DNA of 64,000 nt from Boesenbergia rotunda (GCA_024364735.1 JAGFNQ010009510.1:62001-126000); one strand, 5' to 3'. Counted from the stretch's first letter, positions 34,368 through 46,219 are shown. The notes: a model not told the origin generated them from the letters alone. Numbers and translations: made by a program.

Positions 34368-35421
34368 CCTCCTCGCGAATAAGCGCAGAACCTATAGCTT
34401 GGTCAGCTGTAGACCGGTAGACAAAAAGTGTCTCCTCTTCCAGCGGCTTGTATAGTATGGAGAGTCCGGATAGGTTTGTCTTTAAGTCTGTAAAGGTCTT
34501 TTCGCATTGGTCATCTCATTCGAACCTAACTACTTTTCTTAAAATTTTGATAAAAGGCAGAGTTCTGTCGGCTGACCAAGATATGAACCTGGATAGGACT
34601 GTAATCCTTCCATTAAGCCGTTGAACTTCTTTGAAATTACTTGGAGATGACATATTAAGAATAACCTGCACCTTCTTAGCATTCACTTCAATTCATCTTT
34701 CTATTACCATGTATCCGAGGAACCACCCACCTTTTATCCCGAACAAACATTTAGCTAGATTCAGCTTCAGTCTATTGGCCCTTAGGGTAGCAAACGTCTC
34801 CTATAAATCGGTAATCATGTCTTTCCCCCACTCCGTCTTGACAAGGATGTCATCAACGTAAACTTCAATATTCTACCCAATATGATTCTAAAACACCTAA
34901 TCTATCATGCGTTGATAGGTTGCCCTCGCATTATGCTACTCGAATTGCATGACGTTGTAGCAATAAGTACCGTTCGGAGTTACAAAACTTATTTTTTCCT
35001 AATCCTCTAGAGTAAGAGGTACTTGGTGATATCTCTGATATGCATCCAACATTGAAATAAACTCACAATCAAAAGTTGAATCTACCATCTGATCAATGCG
35101 AGACAAAGGGTAACAGTCTTTAGGGCAGACTTTATTTAAGTCTCGAAAATCAATACAAACCTGCCATTTACCCTCGGGCTTAGGGACTAATACAATATTT
35201 GCCAGTCAGGTTGGGAATTGGACTTCTCGAATGTGCCCGACCTTTAACAACATTGCCACCTCCTCTCTAATTATCTGATTTTGTTCTGGGGCAAAGTGTC
35301 TCCGTCTTTGCTTTACTGGTCGGGCTCCCGGAGTGATGTGTAGCCGGTGTGTGGCCAAGGTGGGAGGAACTCCTTTGATCTCATTGGTGGCCCACATGAA
35401 CACATCCCGATGACCGACCAA
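34368..35421 (-). pseudogene. Element A reverse transcriptase
   Basis: The minus strand shows the RT approach (RPVKQRRRHFAPEQNQ, IIREEVAMLLKVGHIREVQ), CIDFRDLNKVCPKD, the catalytic EVYVDDILVK (34,842-34,862) and the connection (LNGRITVLSRFI). Stops at about ten places break the frame. The order and sequence are Ty3/gypsy, Tat-like. The domain ends at the solo LTR TSD. The stretch 35,422-35,640 holds the weaker lead-in region (frame 35,313-35,600). Confidence 0.85.
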
Positions 35422-35639
35422 ACAGTTGACCAGCCTATTCTGAGCTCAGGGCTATGATCTGCAGCAATTCTTGTAATTCCTCCCGACTGTTGGGGATGAA
35501 TCTGCACTTCCTCGCATTCGACCTCCCTGCGCTCTTCCTTGGCTCCTTCTCTCGCCTGGGGATTGACCAAGTTGATTTGTAAGGTCTCGTTAATCTTCAA
35601 GCTCCTGTGAGATTCTGCTCTGGCTTCCCCGTTGTAACA

Positions 35640-36416
35640 TCATCGGAAAGTCGACTGATCTCCTTTAGCTTCAGCCACCTGATCCCCCACCAGGAATTTA
35701 ATCTTCTGGTGATAGACCGAGACCATCGCTTGGAATAAGTTGAGGGTCGGTCTCCCTAGAATGGCATTGTACGACGATGGAGCATCTACTATCATGAAAG
35801 GAGTTCTCCTAGTTCTCTGTAAGATGCCATCCCCAAGCGACAGGGACAACGAGATCTGTCCCATCGGCTGTATCTAATGCCCAGTGAAACCGAATAGTGG
35901 CGTGGAGATATGGCTTAGCTCACATTCCTCCACCTGTATCTGATCCAGCGCCACCTTGTACAGGATATTAACAGAGCATCCTATATCCACGAAAATGCGT
36001 TTAACCTCATAATTCACTATGCAGGAAAGAATTACCAGTGCATCTTCATGAGGAGCTTCAACATCCTCCAGATCGTCAAACCCGAAGGAGATGACAAGTC
36101 CTTGGTGTTTCTCCTTACTCGTCCCGATGGCATAGTTTTCCAACTTGCGTGTATAAGTCTTCCTTGCCCGGTGGGAATCTCCCCGATCGGGCCTCTTGAG
36201 ATTATTTCGACATAGACTGACGGAGGTCCATCGGCCGGATCCTTGCCTTTCTTGAGATCTCGCTCTGGGGAAACAGATCAGTGGGAGACCGCCTCCTGGG
36301 CTCTTCCTCTCGAAGGCGCTCGAGACTACCTCCTGAGTCCACCCTCCCCCAATTGTCGTTGATGAGGAGACCGGCTTCGACGAGGGGATTTTCGTCGATA
36401 CCCCACATTGCTCCAT
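35640..36416 (-). pseudogene. Element A protease region
   Basis: One frame from 36,416 to 35,640 is broken by a single stop at about 35,874. It contains EDALVILSCIVNYEVKRIFV, DIGCSVNILY (retropepsin D-x-G, with Ile-Gly in place of the usual Thr-Gly or Ser-Gly) and PSSYNAILGRPTLNLFQAM. This is the Tat/Athila-type gypsy protease. It would cleave the polyprotein. Confidence 0.82.
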
Positions 36417-36556
36417 TTCTTGTGCGGCTTGACGTTTGCCTCCTTGGATCTCCTCCTCTTCAGAGTGTAGTTTTCCTCCGTGTAGTGAGTGGTACTACCA
36501 TGATAGTTGCAGTACTTCTTCGACGGTGCAGGTCCTTTGGTGTCTACTGTTTTCAC
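36326..36556 (-). pseudogene. Element A gag C-terminal zinc motif
   Basis: The frame starts near 36,556 and contains KYCNYHGSTTHYTEENYTL, the Tat-type C-x2-H...H-T-E motif at the gag end, with the last Cys replaced by Asn-Tyr. The frame differs from that of the protease. No capsid part is found upstream: leader DNA lies directly before it, so most of gag is deleted. Confidence 0.65.
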
Positions 36557-36559
36557 CAG

Positions 36560-37170
36560 CTTTAAGGGGATACACCGGAAGGAGTTTCGGCGGAGCCCTC
36601 TCCGACGCTAAAGTCAAAAATTCTTCTAGGAGGGAGAAAGAGTGAGGAGAATAAAAGTATCAAAGTTTGCCAAGGAGAGAGATCCCCCTTACTTGGGTGT
36701 CGAAGCACCTTATATACTCGATGTCCATCCTTCGAGCGCCTCCACGCCCCCGTAATCACCTCCCTTACTCCCACGTTTAATGGTCCGTGGTTGTTTGACA
36801 GCTGTTATCCTTTGAGGGATGTCGGTAATGGCCACCACCCACATTAAGTCTATTATTATCATACGTTACAGGCCATAACTCCTGCCGGCTTTCCTATTCT
36901 GGGGAGGAGATGCTTGAAACTGTCATCGTAAGTATTGAGTGTGCCATTATCGTAGCCAAGGGTAAGTTTCTCCCAATCTATTTTCTCCTTCTTGAGCCGC
37001 TCTTTGGGCTCCATTCTCCCGAGCAGGTCTCAGGGACTTTCCTTCCCGAGCTGGTCTCAAGGACTCTCCTTCCCAAGCTAGTCTCGGGGACTCTCCTTAC
37101 TAAGCTAACCTCGGGTATCCTAGCATGGCCAATCATGCCATGCAACTCTCTCACGCCACGTGTTCACTTT
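36560..37170 (-). promoter_or_regulatory. Element A 5' LTR/leader remnant with TATA box
   Basis: The minus strand has a TATA (CGAGTATATAAGG, 36,708-36,720) followed about 100 nt later by GTCGGAG and GGCTCCGCCGAAACTCC, typical of Tat LTR R/U5 regions. The outer LTR end is not clear. The region shows repeated CTCGGGGACTCTCCTT-like words at 37,020-37,110. No primer site is seen before the gag remnant. Confidence 0.55.
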
Positions 37171-37177
37171 GGGCTAC

Positions 37178-37540
<363 letters not shown>

Positions 37541-38692
37541 CTCTCCTTTCATTTGGTTAGCATACCATCATGTATCTAACCAAAAGTGAAGACTCAAGCC
37601 TGTCAATAAAATATGATTCAGGCGTCTGCACCATATTTTAGGTAATTTATCATGATGTCACGTGTAAAAAGAAGAAAAAAAAAAAGTTACTATCACTCAA
37701 TAATGAAATTAGGTATGGAACATCAAGTTTGAATAGTTACCTCATTATGATGTGATGATTAATGAGTTCGATCCTTAATTACGATGTATTTTATAAAATT
37801 TTTTTTTTCAAATTGGATGTGAATCATGAGACGTTAGACTTCTAGATCATCCACCACGAACGCTTCCTGATTTAATTTGGTGACCGATAGGAAACTTTTA
37901 TGGGGTCGGGCCGATCATTCCAGATTCATCTGTTATCTGGTTCAATATTTTTCGATTATGGTGTGATGATAAGAGATGGCTAAGTTTCTTAGAGAACGAA
38001 AGTTTAAATCTTACCTGATATGAAATATTATAATTGGAGAATTTGAAAAATGTATGACGTTAAGATCTGTCATAATTTATTTGCATTTATTAATTAATTT
38101 ATTAATTTATTTTGATGATTGATAAAGAAAATTTAAGTAAAATTGAATAGTCATTTTAAGATTAGTCGAATTAAGAATTAAATGCTTGAATTATTAAAAA
38201 AATGTTTGAATAATTTCTTTGGATTGCTGGACCAGATGGGTCTAAGCAACTTTGGTCTTCGGTGTAATAAAAAGCCCAAATTTTCAGCCCAATCAGCTAC
38301 TCACAAAAAATTAATTTTTAACCAAGATTTATATTTTATATAAAATTAATTAAAAAATTATAATGAATTTTTTACTATTTAAACCAATAAAATTTTATAT
38401 CTAAATTTCCTAGACATTTAACCACGGAGATAAATTTTTTTTACTGGACAACTAATCTAAAAATTTTGGATGGGTACACTTTCTAATTTACATGACCAAT
38501 GAAAATTTTTTATAAAATCAAATTAATCATTTTTAAAATTAATTGATATAAATTAAATATCTAATGTCACCATCAACAAAATATTAGAAACATGATAACC
38601 TTTTATTTTAATTAACGGACAAAATAAAAAAAAATAAAACTATAAGAGGATTCCTAAAAAATGCATAGATAATTTTATATTGATATTTAACT
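37541..38692. other. AT-rich DNA without recognisable features
   Basis: About 1.15 kb. I see no coding frame, repeat boundary or RNA gene that can be supported. Homopolymer runs and TTAATT words dominate after 38,080. Confidence 0.7.
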
Positions 38693-39143
38693 AGGAACGT
38701 AAATGAATCGAATCGAGTCGAATAATACGAAAATATTGATATTTGAATTTCACCTCGATATATCTATATGATATTATAAGTTTGAAAATACACATAATTT
38801 TGGCTCGAACTCGATTTGAAATAAAATTTGAGCTCGAGTTCGATTCGTATTGTTTGAACCTTGATTCGAATTCAAACATATTCGAACTATATTTTAAAAT
38901 GACTTAAATTTGAATTTGATTCGAATATATTTAAATAAAAATTATGTAAAAATAATTAAAATTCGATCCGAGTTCGACTCGTGAACAATCAAACAAAATA
39001 GTATAGGTTTGAATTCGGCTCGAAAAATTATTTCAACATGTATGTTCGAGTTCGGTTCAAATTTGATAATTTCAAATATGAATTGAATATTTTTCGAGCC
39101 GGCTCAAAAAGCTCGCGAACTAACTCAATTCGTCTGCACCCCT
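38693..39143. mobile_element. MITE-like element with degenerate TIRs (451 bp)
   Basis: The left end AGGAACGTAAATGAATCGA faces a right end whose reverse complement is AGGGGTGCAGACGAATTGA, 13 of 19 matching. The interior repeats TTCGAATTCAA and GAGTTCGATTCG words. No clear TSD. The repeat family is common in plant introns and intergenic DNA (GGGGTGNAAANGA type). Confidence 0.55.
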
Positions 39144-39669
39144 ATTATTTTTAGCCAAACCATTAAAAAAATCATCAAAATATTATTATACGAAGAATAC
39201 TCATTACATTATATGAACGGAGGTAAATCACGAGTGACTACTAGTATAAATGCATGAGAAAAAATAAGAATCTGACTACTAACTTAAGAATTGATCCATA
39301 AATCTCACGGTGATAAGAACACTCATGGTGAGAGCTCCCTCCCATAGACTCTCATAGACTCTGACATAGGAGCAGTTCCGTCTGTGCGGTGCTGCTCCTT
39401 CGTCAATTTTATTTATTTATTTTTAATTTTTAATTAAAAAATATAAATATTTTTTAAATATTTAAAAAAAAGCTAGGCACAACGTTCAATTAGTCATTGT
39501 ATAATAAAGGCTAATTAGTCGTTGTGCCTAACAGTAATTAAATTTTAATTTTTTAATTTTTAAAAAAAATTTATATATGTATTTCAATCTTTCATTTTTT
39601 TATTCAATTTATGATTTTCCTCGCTCTCAATTTCTTCTTGCTTTCTTTCATTCTGTATTTGCATTCGAG
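39144..39669. other. AT-rich flank with a short perfect inverted repeat
   Basis: TAGGCACAACG (39,474-39,484) and CGTTGTGCCTA (39,520-39,530) form an 11-bp inverted repeat with partial extension to 20 bp. It may be a tiny MITE or the end of the element that carried the adjacent ORF. No coding. Confidence 0.5.
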
Positions 39670-40332
39670 ATGGATAAAAATTTCAATACTTTTTTTACAA
39701 ATTTTTTGAATTCTTCAAATACGGAAGAAAATCAATCTTCTCAAAATCTTCGCATTCCTCCCAATGTCCAATATCCTCATTTTTTCTCTCACATACAATA
39801 CCCTCCAAAATTTTAAAACATTTCACATGCTCCACAATATCCTTCAAATTTCTTAAATTCCCAAATTTATCATAATTTTTCGATGAATCCAAGTAACACC
39901 TCCCCAACTCCATTTGGTATGTATCCACCCCAAGATTGGTCAGCCATGGGCAGCCAATTTGGGATATTTTCTCTACCTTATGTATCTTCTCCTCCTCAAT
40001 CATTATTTATGCTTTCAAATGAATCAAAAAGGACTACTATTGACCTATCTATCAGCGATAAAGAATCTCTAACGTCATCATCCGTTCCAGCAACACAGTT
40101 GCCATCACACTCATCACAAGAATAGTGTGAAGTTAAACAAGAGATACATGATCCGAAACGAAGATTTTGGTCTCTCGATGAAGACGTGATCCATGCAAAG
40201 TCATGGGCAACTATCGGCACCGACGTAGTTATTAGTAATGATCAGAAGAATCAAGCTTTTTGCAAACGCATAACTGATTACTATATTAAGCATCAGCCTA
40301 CTGGAACTTTGACATGGGCGACCCTTGAGGTG

Positions 40333-40335
<3 letters not shown>
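39670..40335 (+). pseudogene. PIF/Harbinger-type Myb/SANT accessory ORF, first part
   Basis: A single frame from ATG 39,670 to about 40,335, broken by TAA at 39,814 and TAG at 40,123. The first 150 residues are Ser/Pro/Asn/Gln-rich. It then reads RRFWSLDEDVIHAKSWATIG, DVVISNDQKNQAFCKRITDY and YIKHQPTGT, matching the Myb/SANT-like (trihelix) domain of PIF-type ORF1 proteins, often mis-annotated in plants as glutathione S-transferase T3-like. Such proteins bind TIRs and assist the transposase. I cannot tell an element ORF from a domesticated copy, but the stops make it a pseudogene. Confidence 0.7.

Positions 40336-40377
<42 letters not shown>
40336..40377. repeat. (TA)n microsatellite
   Basis: About 20 TA units directly after the last readable codons of the Myb/SANT domain. 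From 40,378 to 40,619 nothing is recognised. Confidence 0.95.
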
Positions 40378-40380
<3 letters not shown>

Positions 40381-40619
40381 GACAGATCCAATATATTTTT
40401 AAATTAATATATATTTTTTTAAAATAGTTTTTAATCAATTTTTCTTCTCCGTCTCCTCTCTCTCTCGTTGACTTCCAAAATAAAATTACAAAGTTAGGAC
40501 AAAAGCTTCTTTTGTCACCGCGACACCCTCCCTCTCTGATCCCTTTCTCTCTCATATCCTTGCCGCCACAACGAAGTTGTGTGAATCTTGAACCTACTCT
40601 TAGAAAAGGATGACACATT

Positions 40620-40963
40620 TAATATTGATGTATATGATCTACTTTTAAAATTATGAATGTTGCAAGAGATGCTACCTTTCTAAGTATATGACTTAAATAA
40701 ATCTTGGATGACAATTAAAATTTTAGAGTTTACATTGAAAATGGTTATTTTCTCTATAATCATATAGTTGTCTATCAAATATTATTAATTGTGACAGTAG
40801 TATCAGTTGAAAGGAGTTTCGTAAAGTTAAAATTATTAAAATCTTATTTGAGAACTACAATGAATCAAAAGAGATTAAATGACTTAGCGATCCTCTACAT
40901 GGAAAAGGATATATTGGAAGATATCTTTCATGATGACATAATTGATGACTTTATTTAAAAAAA
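40620..40963 (+). pseudogene. hAT transposase C-terminal dimerisation remnant
   Basis: From about 40,767 the frame reads VVSVERSFVKLKLLKSYLR, TTMNQKRLNDLAILYMEKD and DDIIDDF with a stop at 40,963. This is the hAT C-terminal dimerisation domain (ERSFSKLKLIKS-type core). Upstream, 40,620-40,766 contains weaker matches (FNIDVYDLLLKL, LNKSWMTIKILEF) with stops and frameshifts. The rest of the transposase is absent. Confidence 0.8.
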
Positions 40964-41029
40964 CATAAGAAAATTATATTTTAAATAATATTGATTGTTG
41001 AATAAGTTATTCTAAGAAACAGTGTTTTG

Positions 41030-41583
41030 AAAACCGGACCAGACCGGCCGGTCGAACCGGTTGAACTGGGGACCAGATTTTCGGTCTGAGTTGACTCTAA
41101 AAACTGGTTGCTCAAGAACCGGGTGCGAACCGTTCTGAACCGGTCGGGAATCGGTGAACCGGGAAAACCGGATTGGTTTATTTTATTTTTGATTTTCCCC
41201 CCCTTTTGCAGTTTTGTTTTCTTACTGAAAAATAAAAATTAAAAAATAAAATGTCAAAATCCTAATTTGCTTTCACCTAAAATTCTAAACGAATAAATTT
41301 ATTATTTGCTTGAACTCAATAGTTTTAAATTTGAATTTTTCTTTGAAACTAACCCTTTTTTCAAGAATACCGTGCTGAGTTCCTGACAAAAATGTATCAC
41401 ATGCTGGACCTAGTTGATCCAATCTTGAAGAAAATAGTTGGGCAAATTGTTAGTTTCATATATTTATATAAATACATATTTTATTATATCCCGGTTGGAT
41501 CCCCGGTTAAACCAGTTGAATCTCTGAACCTCTAAACCCTTGCCTCGACCGGTTTGATATTCGGTCCGATTATCAGAACCTTG
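41030..41583. mobile_element. hAT-type MITE (554 bp) rich in CCGG words
   Basis: TIRs: CAGTGTTTTGAAAACCGGAC on the left, and CAAGGTTCTGATAATCGGAC as the reverse complement of the right end. A perfect 8-bp TSD, CTAAGAAA, flanks it (41,022-41,029 and 41,584-41,591). It begins with the ACCGGACCAGACCGGCCGG stretch known from many plant repeats. It is noncoding. The 8-bp TSD places it in the hAT superfamily. Confidence 0.88.
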
Positions 41584-41819
41584 CTAAGAAATTATATAAA
41601 ATATTCTCTAATGTGTAGTTTCTTCAATTATATATTTGGGTTTATTTTGATTATGATATTTAATTAGTTTATTTAATATATATTTGACTTTTCAAGTTAA
41701 TGCAAGAGGAACAATTCAAATGACCAAAATTATAATTTTGCCCCAGGCCTAATTTTTTTCAAGATTGCCCTTGAACTTTGACGAGAAGCTATCACTAGCT
41801 AAAATCACATTACTATCAC

Positions 41820-42062
41820 TTTGTGCCAATGGTAAATGAATTTTCTACAATCTATAATAATTTTTATACTCATCGTCAAAGCGGTTGTAGTGACGAGAAT
41901 GTGTTGGAGAATGTACTGTATATGTGGAAAGTCAACAACAAAAATAAGGAATTCAGGTATATATATGTATGGAGGGTTCTCATAGAATATGAGAAATATG
42001 CTCCACAATCAATTACTCGTTACTCTAATAAGAAGGAAAGAACTTCCAATTTATGGGGAACA
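41820..42062 (+). pseudogene. PIF/Harbinger-type accessory ORF, second part
   Basis: The frame reads VPMVNEFSTIYNNFYTHRQS, then GCSDENVLENVLYMWKVNN and FRYIYVWRVLIEYEKYAPQ. It matches the region that follows the Myb/SANT domain in the same protein class (NKFxxxYNxxxxxxxSGxSExDxxxxA form). The gap to the first part (40,336-41,819) is either an old intron or a result of insertions; it holds the (TA)n, hAT remnant and MITE. Confidence 0.65.
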
Positions 42063-42092
42063 CTTCAGCATCAAATCCAGATATGCGTATTG

Positions 42093-42676
42093 TGTTGGTG
42101 CAAATGACCCAAGTTTGATCGGGTAGATCATGGGTTTTGATGTATGTGTTAATATGATTAAGTTAGATTTTCATGTTGATTTGATATGTGTGTTTGAGTC
42201 GTGCAGGATTTTGTGAATCACACATGAGGGACTGGAGTGAAGCATCCGAGGGACGAGAGCCGAGGAAGAGAACTTCAAAGGGCGAACCAAGGAAGTAGAC
42301 TTCAAAGACATACGCGAAGGATGACATGGAGGCAAGCCGCGGGCTTGTGTGTGCATCCGAGGGACGAGAGCCGAAGGAAGAGAACTTCAAGGGGCAATCC
42401 AAGGAAGTGGACTTCAAGGCATACGCGAAGGATGGACTTCGGAGAGGTTGAGAGTGAGTTTGTAAGCTGGGCAATCAACTGGCAACGTCGAGAGGAAACT
42501 CACAGAAAGATCAGTCGACTGGTCCAAGCACCAGTCGACTAGTCTGCTCAAAAATAAAACCGTTAGGCTAACCTTTGGCTAGCCGTTGGCTGGATATCAG
42601 TCGACTGACCCTTGGGGCAGTCGACTGGTGTAAGGGCTAAGTTGTTTGTTAACAACTCTCTCCTCTATTTAAAGAG
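42093..42676 (+). repeat. D: SIRE-like LTR fragment (5' part)
   Basis: It starts TGTTGGTGCAAATG and runs to a TATA-like CTATTTAAAGAG (42,665-42,676), where E' is inserted. A block with GCATCCGAGGGACGAGAGCC is present twice (about 42,241 and 42,353), each containing CATACGCGAAGGATG. AGTCGACT inverted words occur at 42,512-42,542 and 42,598-42,629. The rest of the LTR is not found in the window. Confidence 0.7.
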
Positions 42677-44900
42677 TGTTAGTAATATGAGAGAAGTGTC
42701 CTAAGGCAATCACCTTATGATTGTAATCATTTACTTTAATAAATGAATATTCACTATTTGAGTATACATGTTTGTGTATTTGATTGAGATCTTAAACTCA
42801 TTTACTGAATGTCCGCAATACAATTCACAGCATGAGAGAATTTGTGATGAATTCACAACTAGTGATTATCTCTACATGTGCAATTGTGAAGTATTGAAAT
42901 TGTCCCTAGTCGATGAATTGATAAATACAAACACTATCAATTCTGTTGAGACTAGCATGGGTTATTCTCTAATCAGCTGATTCTCACCAGCTGGTGACAT
43001 TGGGATGTCCGGAGATAAACATGAATGCTAGTTAAGGGAACTAGTTCATTAGAGTGACTAGCTGTAAGACTTCATATGGTAATCTACATATAGATATGTC
43101 AATGAAGTTCTTACTGTAGCTTAAGTGCGATGTTCCTTTGACTTGCGGTGTTCAAGTCATCTTGGTCATGAAGACTTATACTTTGACATCTTAAGCAAGC
43201 ATCTCTAAGGAGGTGTGGACCCAGGATGGTTGGGTATAAGCCGAAGTGCCCGAAGATGTTTGAACAGCCTACAAAGGATTCACCACTCCTTGCGAGGGGA
43301 TGTATACCCAAGGCCTATCGTCGGATTGTTACTCGAAGCCTCTGGCCAGAGCATGACATGTTCAGAGTATGAATCTCTTAAATACATGAGAGTAATTAGA
43401 ATCCGTAGGACGAGAGAACGTTACTTGGGCTAGGTGTGACGTAGTCAGCCTAGTGGGGACTGACACACATAGACCATGTCCTGAACCAAGTGGGTATAAG
43501 ATAGTGAAGGGAATGAGGCACGATTCATTAAAGCTGCTGAAGGGTTTCAGAATTATTTTTGAGGTCAACCGTTGATCTTTCGATTAATTGGGGATCATGA
43601 TGTACTACTAGGTGTCACTCATGATCGTTCTATAATTGGTTAATTATAGACGGCCAACATAAATCGAAAGCCTATTTAGTCACACGCACTACGAGTAATT
43701 CGAGGGATTTAAAACGGGTTGAAAATTGGATTTTTCGATCAAGAGAGATAAGTCGAATCTGAATTTTTCAGAGACGCATCGGAAGCATAAAATGGCTAAG
43801 TCTTTTGAAGACTTATTGGACGAATTAAATGAGTTTAATTCGTGAGGTCATGGCTTGGTTTGGCCGGCCAAAGAGGGTCCCCACCCTCTTTGTTTGGCCG
43901 GGCACAATAAAAAAAAGGGGAGAACCAAATTGTTTGGTTCAAATTATAAAATAAACCGCGTGTGGTTTGTTTTATGAAATTATGGATAAAGAAATTTGTA
44001 TAAAGAAATTTATATAAAGAAATTTATATAAAGAGATTTATTTTCATGGAAATTAAAATAAACCTTGGATTGGTTTATTTTATTTTATAAAATCAATAAT
44101 GGATTGATTTACCATGATAAAGAAATTTATATAAAGAAATTTCTTTCCATAATAAAAGGGGAGACATGGTTGTTTTTATTATAAATAAAGTTATAATAAA
44201 AACTTGGCATAACGGAATAATTCATAGAAAAATTTATAAGATAAATTTCTTATGAAAATTTATTCCGTTAAAAGGAGACTTAGCGATTAAGATGCTACTA
44301 TATATAGGTACCAAGGCAAGGCTTGGAAATTAATCCAAGAGATCAAGGATTCTTGCCTAGCCTCACTCCCTCTCCTTCTCTCCCTCTCCCTCTTCTAGTG
44401 CCGCCGGCCCTAGAGCCCTCCCCCTTTGCCGTGAGCTTCCACCACCAAGAAGAAGCCGAAGAAGAAGAAGAAGCGGGCGCGACTCCTTCCTTCCTCCCGG
44501 AATCTTGATTCCGTTCTTCGTTTGGTGGTTAGTTTTTCATCTCTCTTGGTATTCTTGTCGTGCCTTTGGAGAATCTAGTAGTTCTTGTCGGCACGAAACT
44601 CGTGGCTTTGCGAAGTCATCCCAAAGAAAACCCGGCGTGGACGCGAATAGAGGCGGAGCTTCCAAGGGACGCTACGGTTGGATCTCGTCCCTTTCTACGA
44701 GTTACGCGAGGTATTAAGTAAATTAGTTTACTTTCTGCAAAATTTTAAATGTATGATCATGTCTCCACAACATAAGGTTGTATGCTAGATACGTGGTTAA
44801 AATAATTTGAGAAATTATTTATGCTAAACCTTCCGCTGCACGTAATTAAAATTTAAAATTACGAACCCGTATCCATGTCAGCATGCACCCGGTCCCAACA
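42677..44900 (+). repeat. E' 5' LTR
   Basis: A 2,224-bp LTR that starts TGTTAGTAATATGAG and ends GGTCCCAACA. A TATA box (CTATATATAGG) is at about 44,297-44,307, followed by a CT-rich leader. It matches the E 5' LTR (60,872-63,151) end to end on the other strand, but clearly diverged. No gene. Confidence 0.9.
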
Positions 44901-44901
44901 G

Positions 44902-44913
44902 TGGTATCAGAGC
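44902..44913 (+). other. E' primer binding site
   Basis: TGGTATCAGAGC one base after the LTR end. Confidence 0.92.
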
Positions 44914-45097
44914 CGGTTAGTGTTCGACATAATCATATAATTGTTTTGCGGAAAACTTTGTCATGATCTCAATTTTGGAAAATTTTCCAATTATGGAAAC
45001 TTTCCAATTATGATAAATTTTAGATTTAGGAATTTCAATGTTTGGAAATCCTCATGAAATTTCGCAAACTTTTGAAATATCCTAGTTTCTGAAATTT

Positions 45098-45098
45098 N
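45098..45098. other. Ambiguous base N at an inverted junction
   Basis: The only N seen in the window. To the left is plus-strand leader of E'; three bases to the right the sequence is the U3 part of the E 3' LTR on the other strand. It may mark a mis-assembly or a real inversion breakpoint. Confidence 0.95.
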
Positions 45099-45100
45099 TC

Positions 45101-46205
45101 CCGTTGCGCCTCTGATTAACTCAGATTCGACTTATTTCTCTTGATTGAAAATCCAATTTTCAACTCGTTTTAAATCCCTCGGATTACTCGTAGTGCGTGT
45201 GACTAAATAGGCTTTCGATTTATGTTGGCCATTTATAATCAACTAATTATAGAACGATCATGAGTGGCACCTAGTAGTACATCATGACCCCCAATTAATC
45301 GAAAGATCAACGGTTTGACCTCAGAAGTAATTCTGAACCCTTCAGCAGCTCTAATGAATCATGCCCCATTCCCTTCACCATCTTATACCCACTTTGGTTC
45401 AGGACACGGTCTATTTGTGTCAGTCCCCACTAGGCTGACTACGTCACACCTAGCCCAAGTAGTGGTCTTTCTCGTCCTTTGGATTTCTAATTACTCTCAT
45501 GTATTTAAGAGACTCGCACTCTAAACATGATATGCTCTGGCCAGAGGCTTTGAGTAACAATCCGATGATAGGCCTGGGTATTCATCTCCTCGCAAGGAGT
45601 GATGAATCCTTTGTAGGCTGCTCAAACATCTTCGGGCACTTCGGCTTATACCCAATCATCCTGGGTCCACACCTCCTAGGAGATGCTTGCTTAAGATGTT
45701 AAAGTATAAGTCTCCATGACCAAGATGACTTGAACACCGCAAGTCAAAGGAACATCGCACTTAAGCTGCAGTAAGAACTTCATTGACATATCTATATAGA
45801 TTACCATATGAAGTTTTACAGCTAGTCACTCCAATGAACTAGTTCCCTTAACTAGCATCCATATTTATCTCCGGACATCCCAATGTCACCAGCCAGTGAG
45901 AATCAGCTGATTAGAGAATAACCCATGCTAGTCTCAACAGAATTGATAATGTCCGTTTTATCAATTCATCGACTAGGGATATTTTCAATACTTCACAATT
46001 GCACATTTAGAGATAATCACTAGTTGTGATCCCATCACATATTCTCTTATGCTGTGAATTGTATTGCGGACATTCAGTAGATGAGTTTAAGGTCCCAATC
46101 AAATACACAAACATGTATACTCAAATAGTGAATTATCATTTATTAAAATGAATATTTACAATCATAAGGCGATTGCCTTAGGACACTTCTCTCATATCAC
46201 TAACA
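45101..46205 (-). repeat. E 3' LTR, truncated (U3 part only)
   Basis: 1,105 bp matching 62,047-63,151 closely. The R/U5 half (about 1.17 kb, equivalent of 60,872-62,046) is missing; the break is at the N. Sense is minus, starting TGTTAGTGATATGAG at 46,205. Confidence 0.88.
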
Positions 46206-46219
46206 AACTCCCACTTGGC
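46206..46219 (-). other. E polypurine tract
   Basis: The minus strand reads GCCAAGTGGGAGTT, immediately before the LTR start. It is the usual copia A-x-GTGGGAG form. Confidence 0.8.

Larger units (their letters stand above)
1..37170 (-). mobile_element. Element A: degraded Ty3/gypsy (Tat-like) retrotransposon, oldest host of the nest
   Basis: Read on the minus strand from about 37,170 down to 1, the pieces follow gypsy order: promoter/leader, a zinc-finger-like gag end, protease, RT (YVDD kept), RNase H, a second RNase H-like domain, an integrase zinc motif, integrase core and integrase C-terminus. The second RNase H after the RT-RNase H block is a hallmark of the Tat lineage, which is the basis for that label. 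The coding frame has many nonsense codons and frameshifts. Three later insertions split A: a MITE, a solo LTR and element B. Removing each insertion with one TSD copy restores a continuous reading frame at the join. Most of gag, the primer site and both full LTRs are missing or off the window. Confidence 0.85.
42677..45097 (+). mobile_element. E': 5' end of a copia element of the E family (LTR, primer site, leader)
   Basis: An LTR at 42,677-44,900, primer site at 44,902-44,913, and about 180 nt of leader that matches the leader of E just left of 60,859 (reverse strand). The sequence then meets an N at 45,098 and switches to the opposite strand of E. No gene of E' is present. The 5-bp flank before it is AAGAG. 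Confidence 0.85.
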
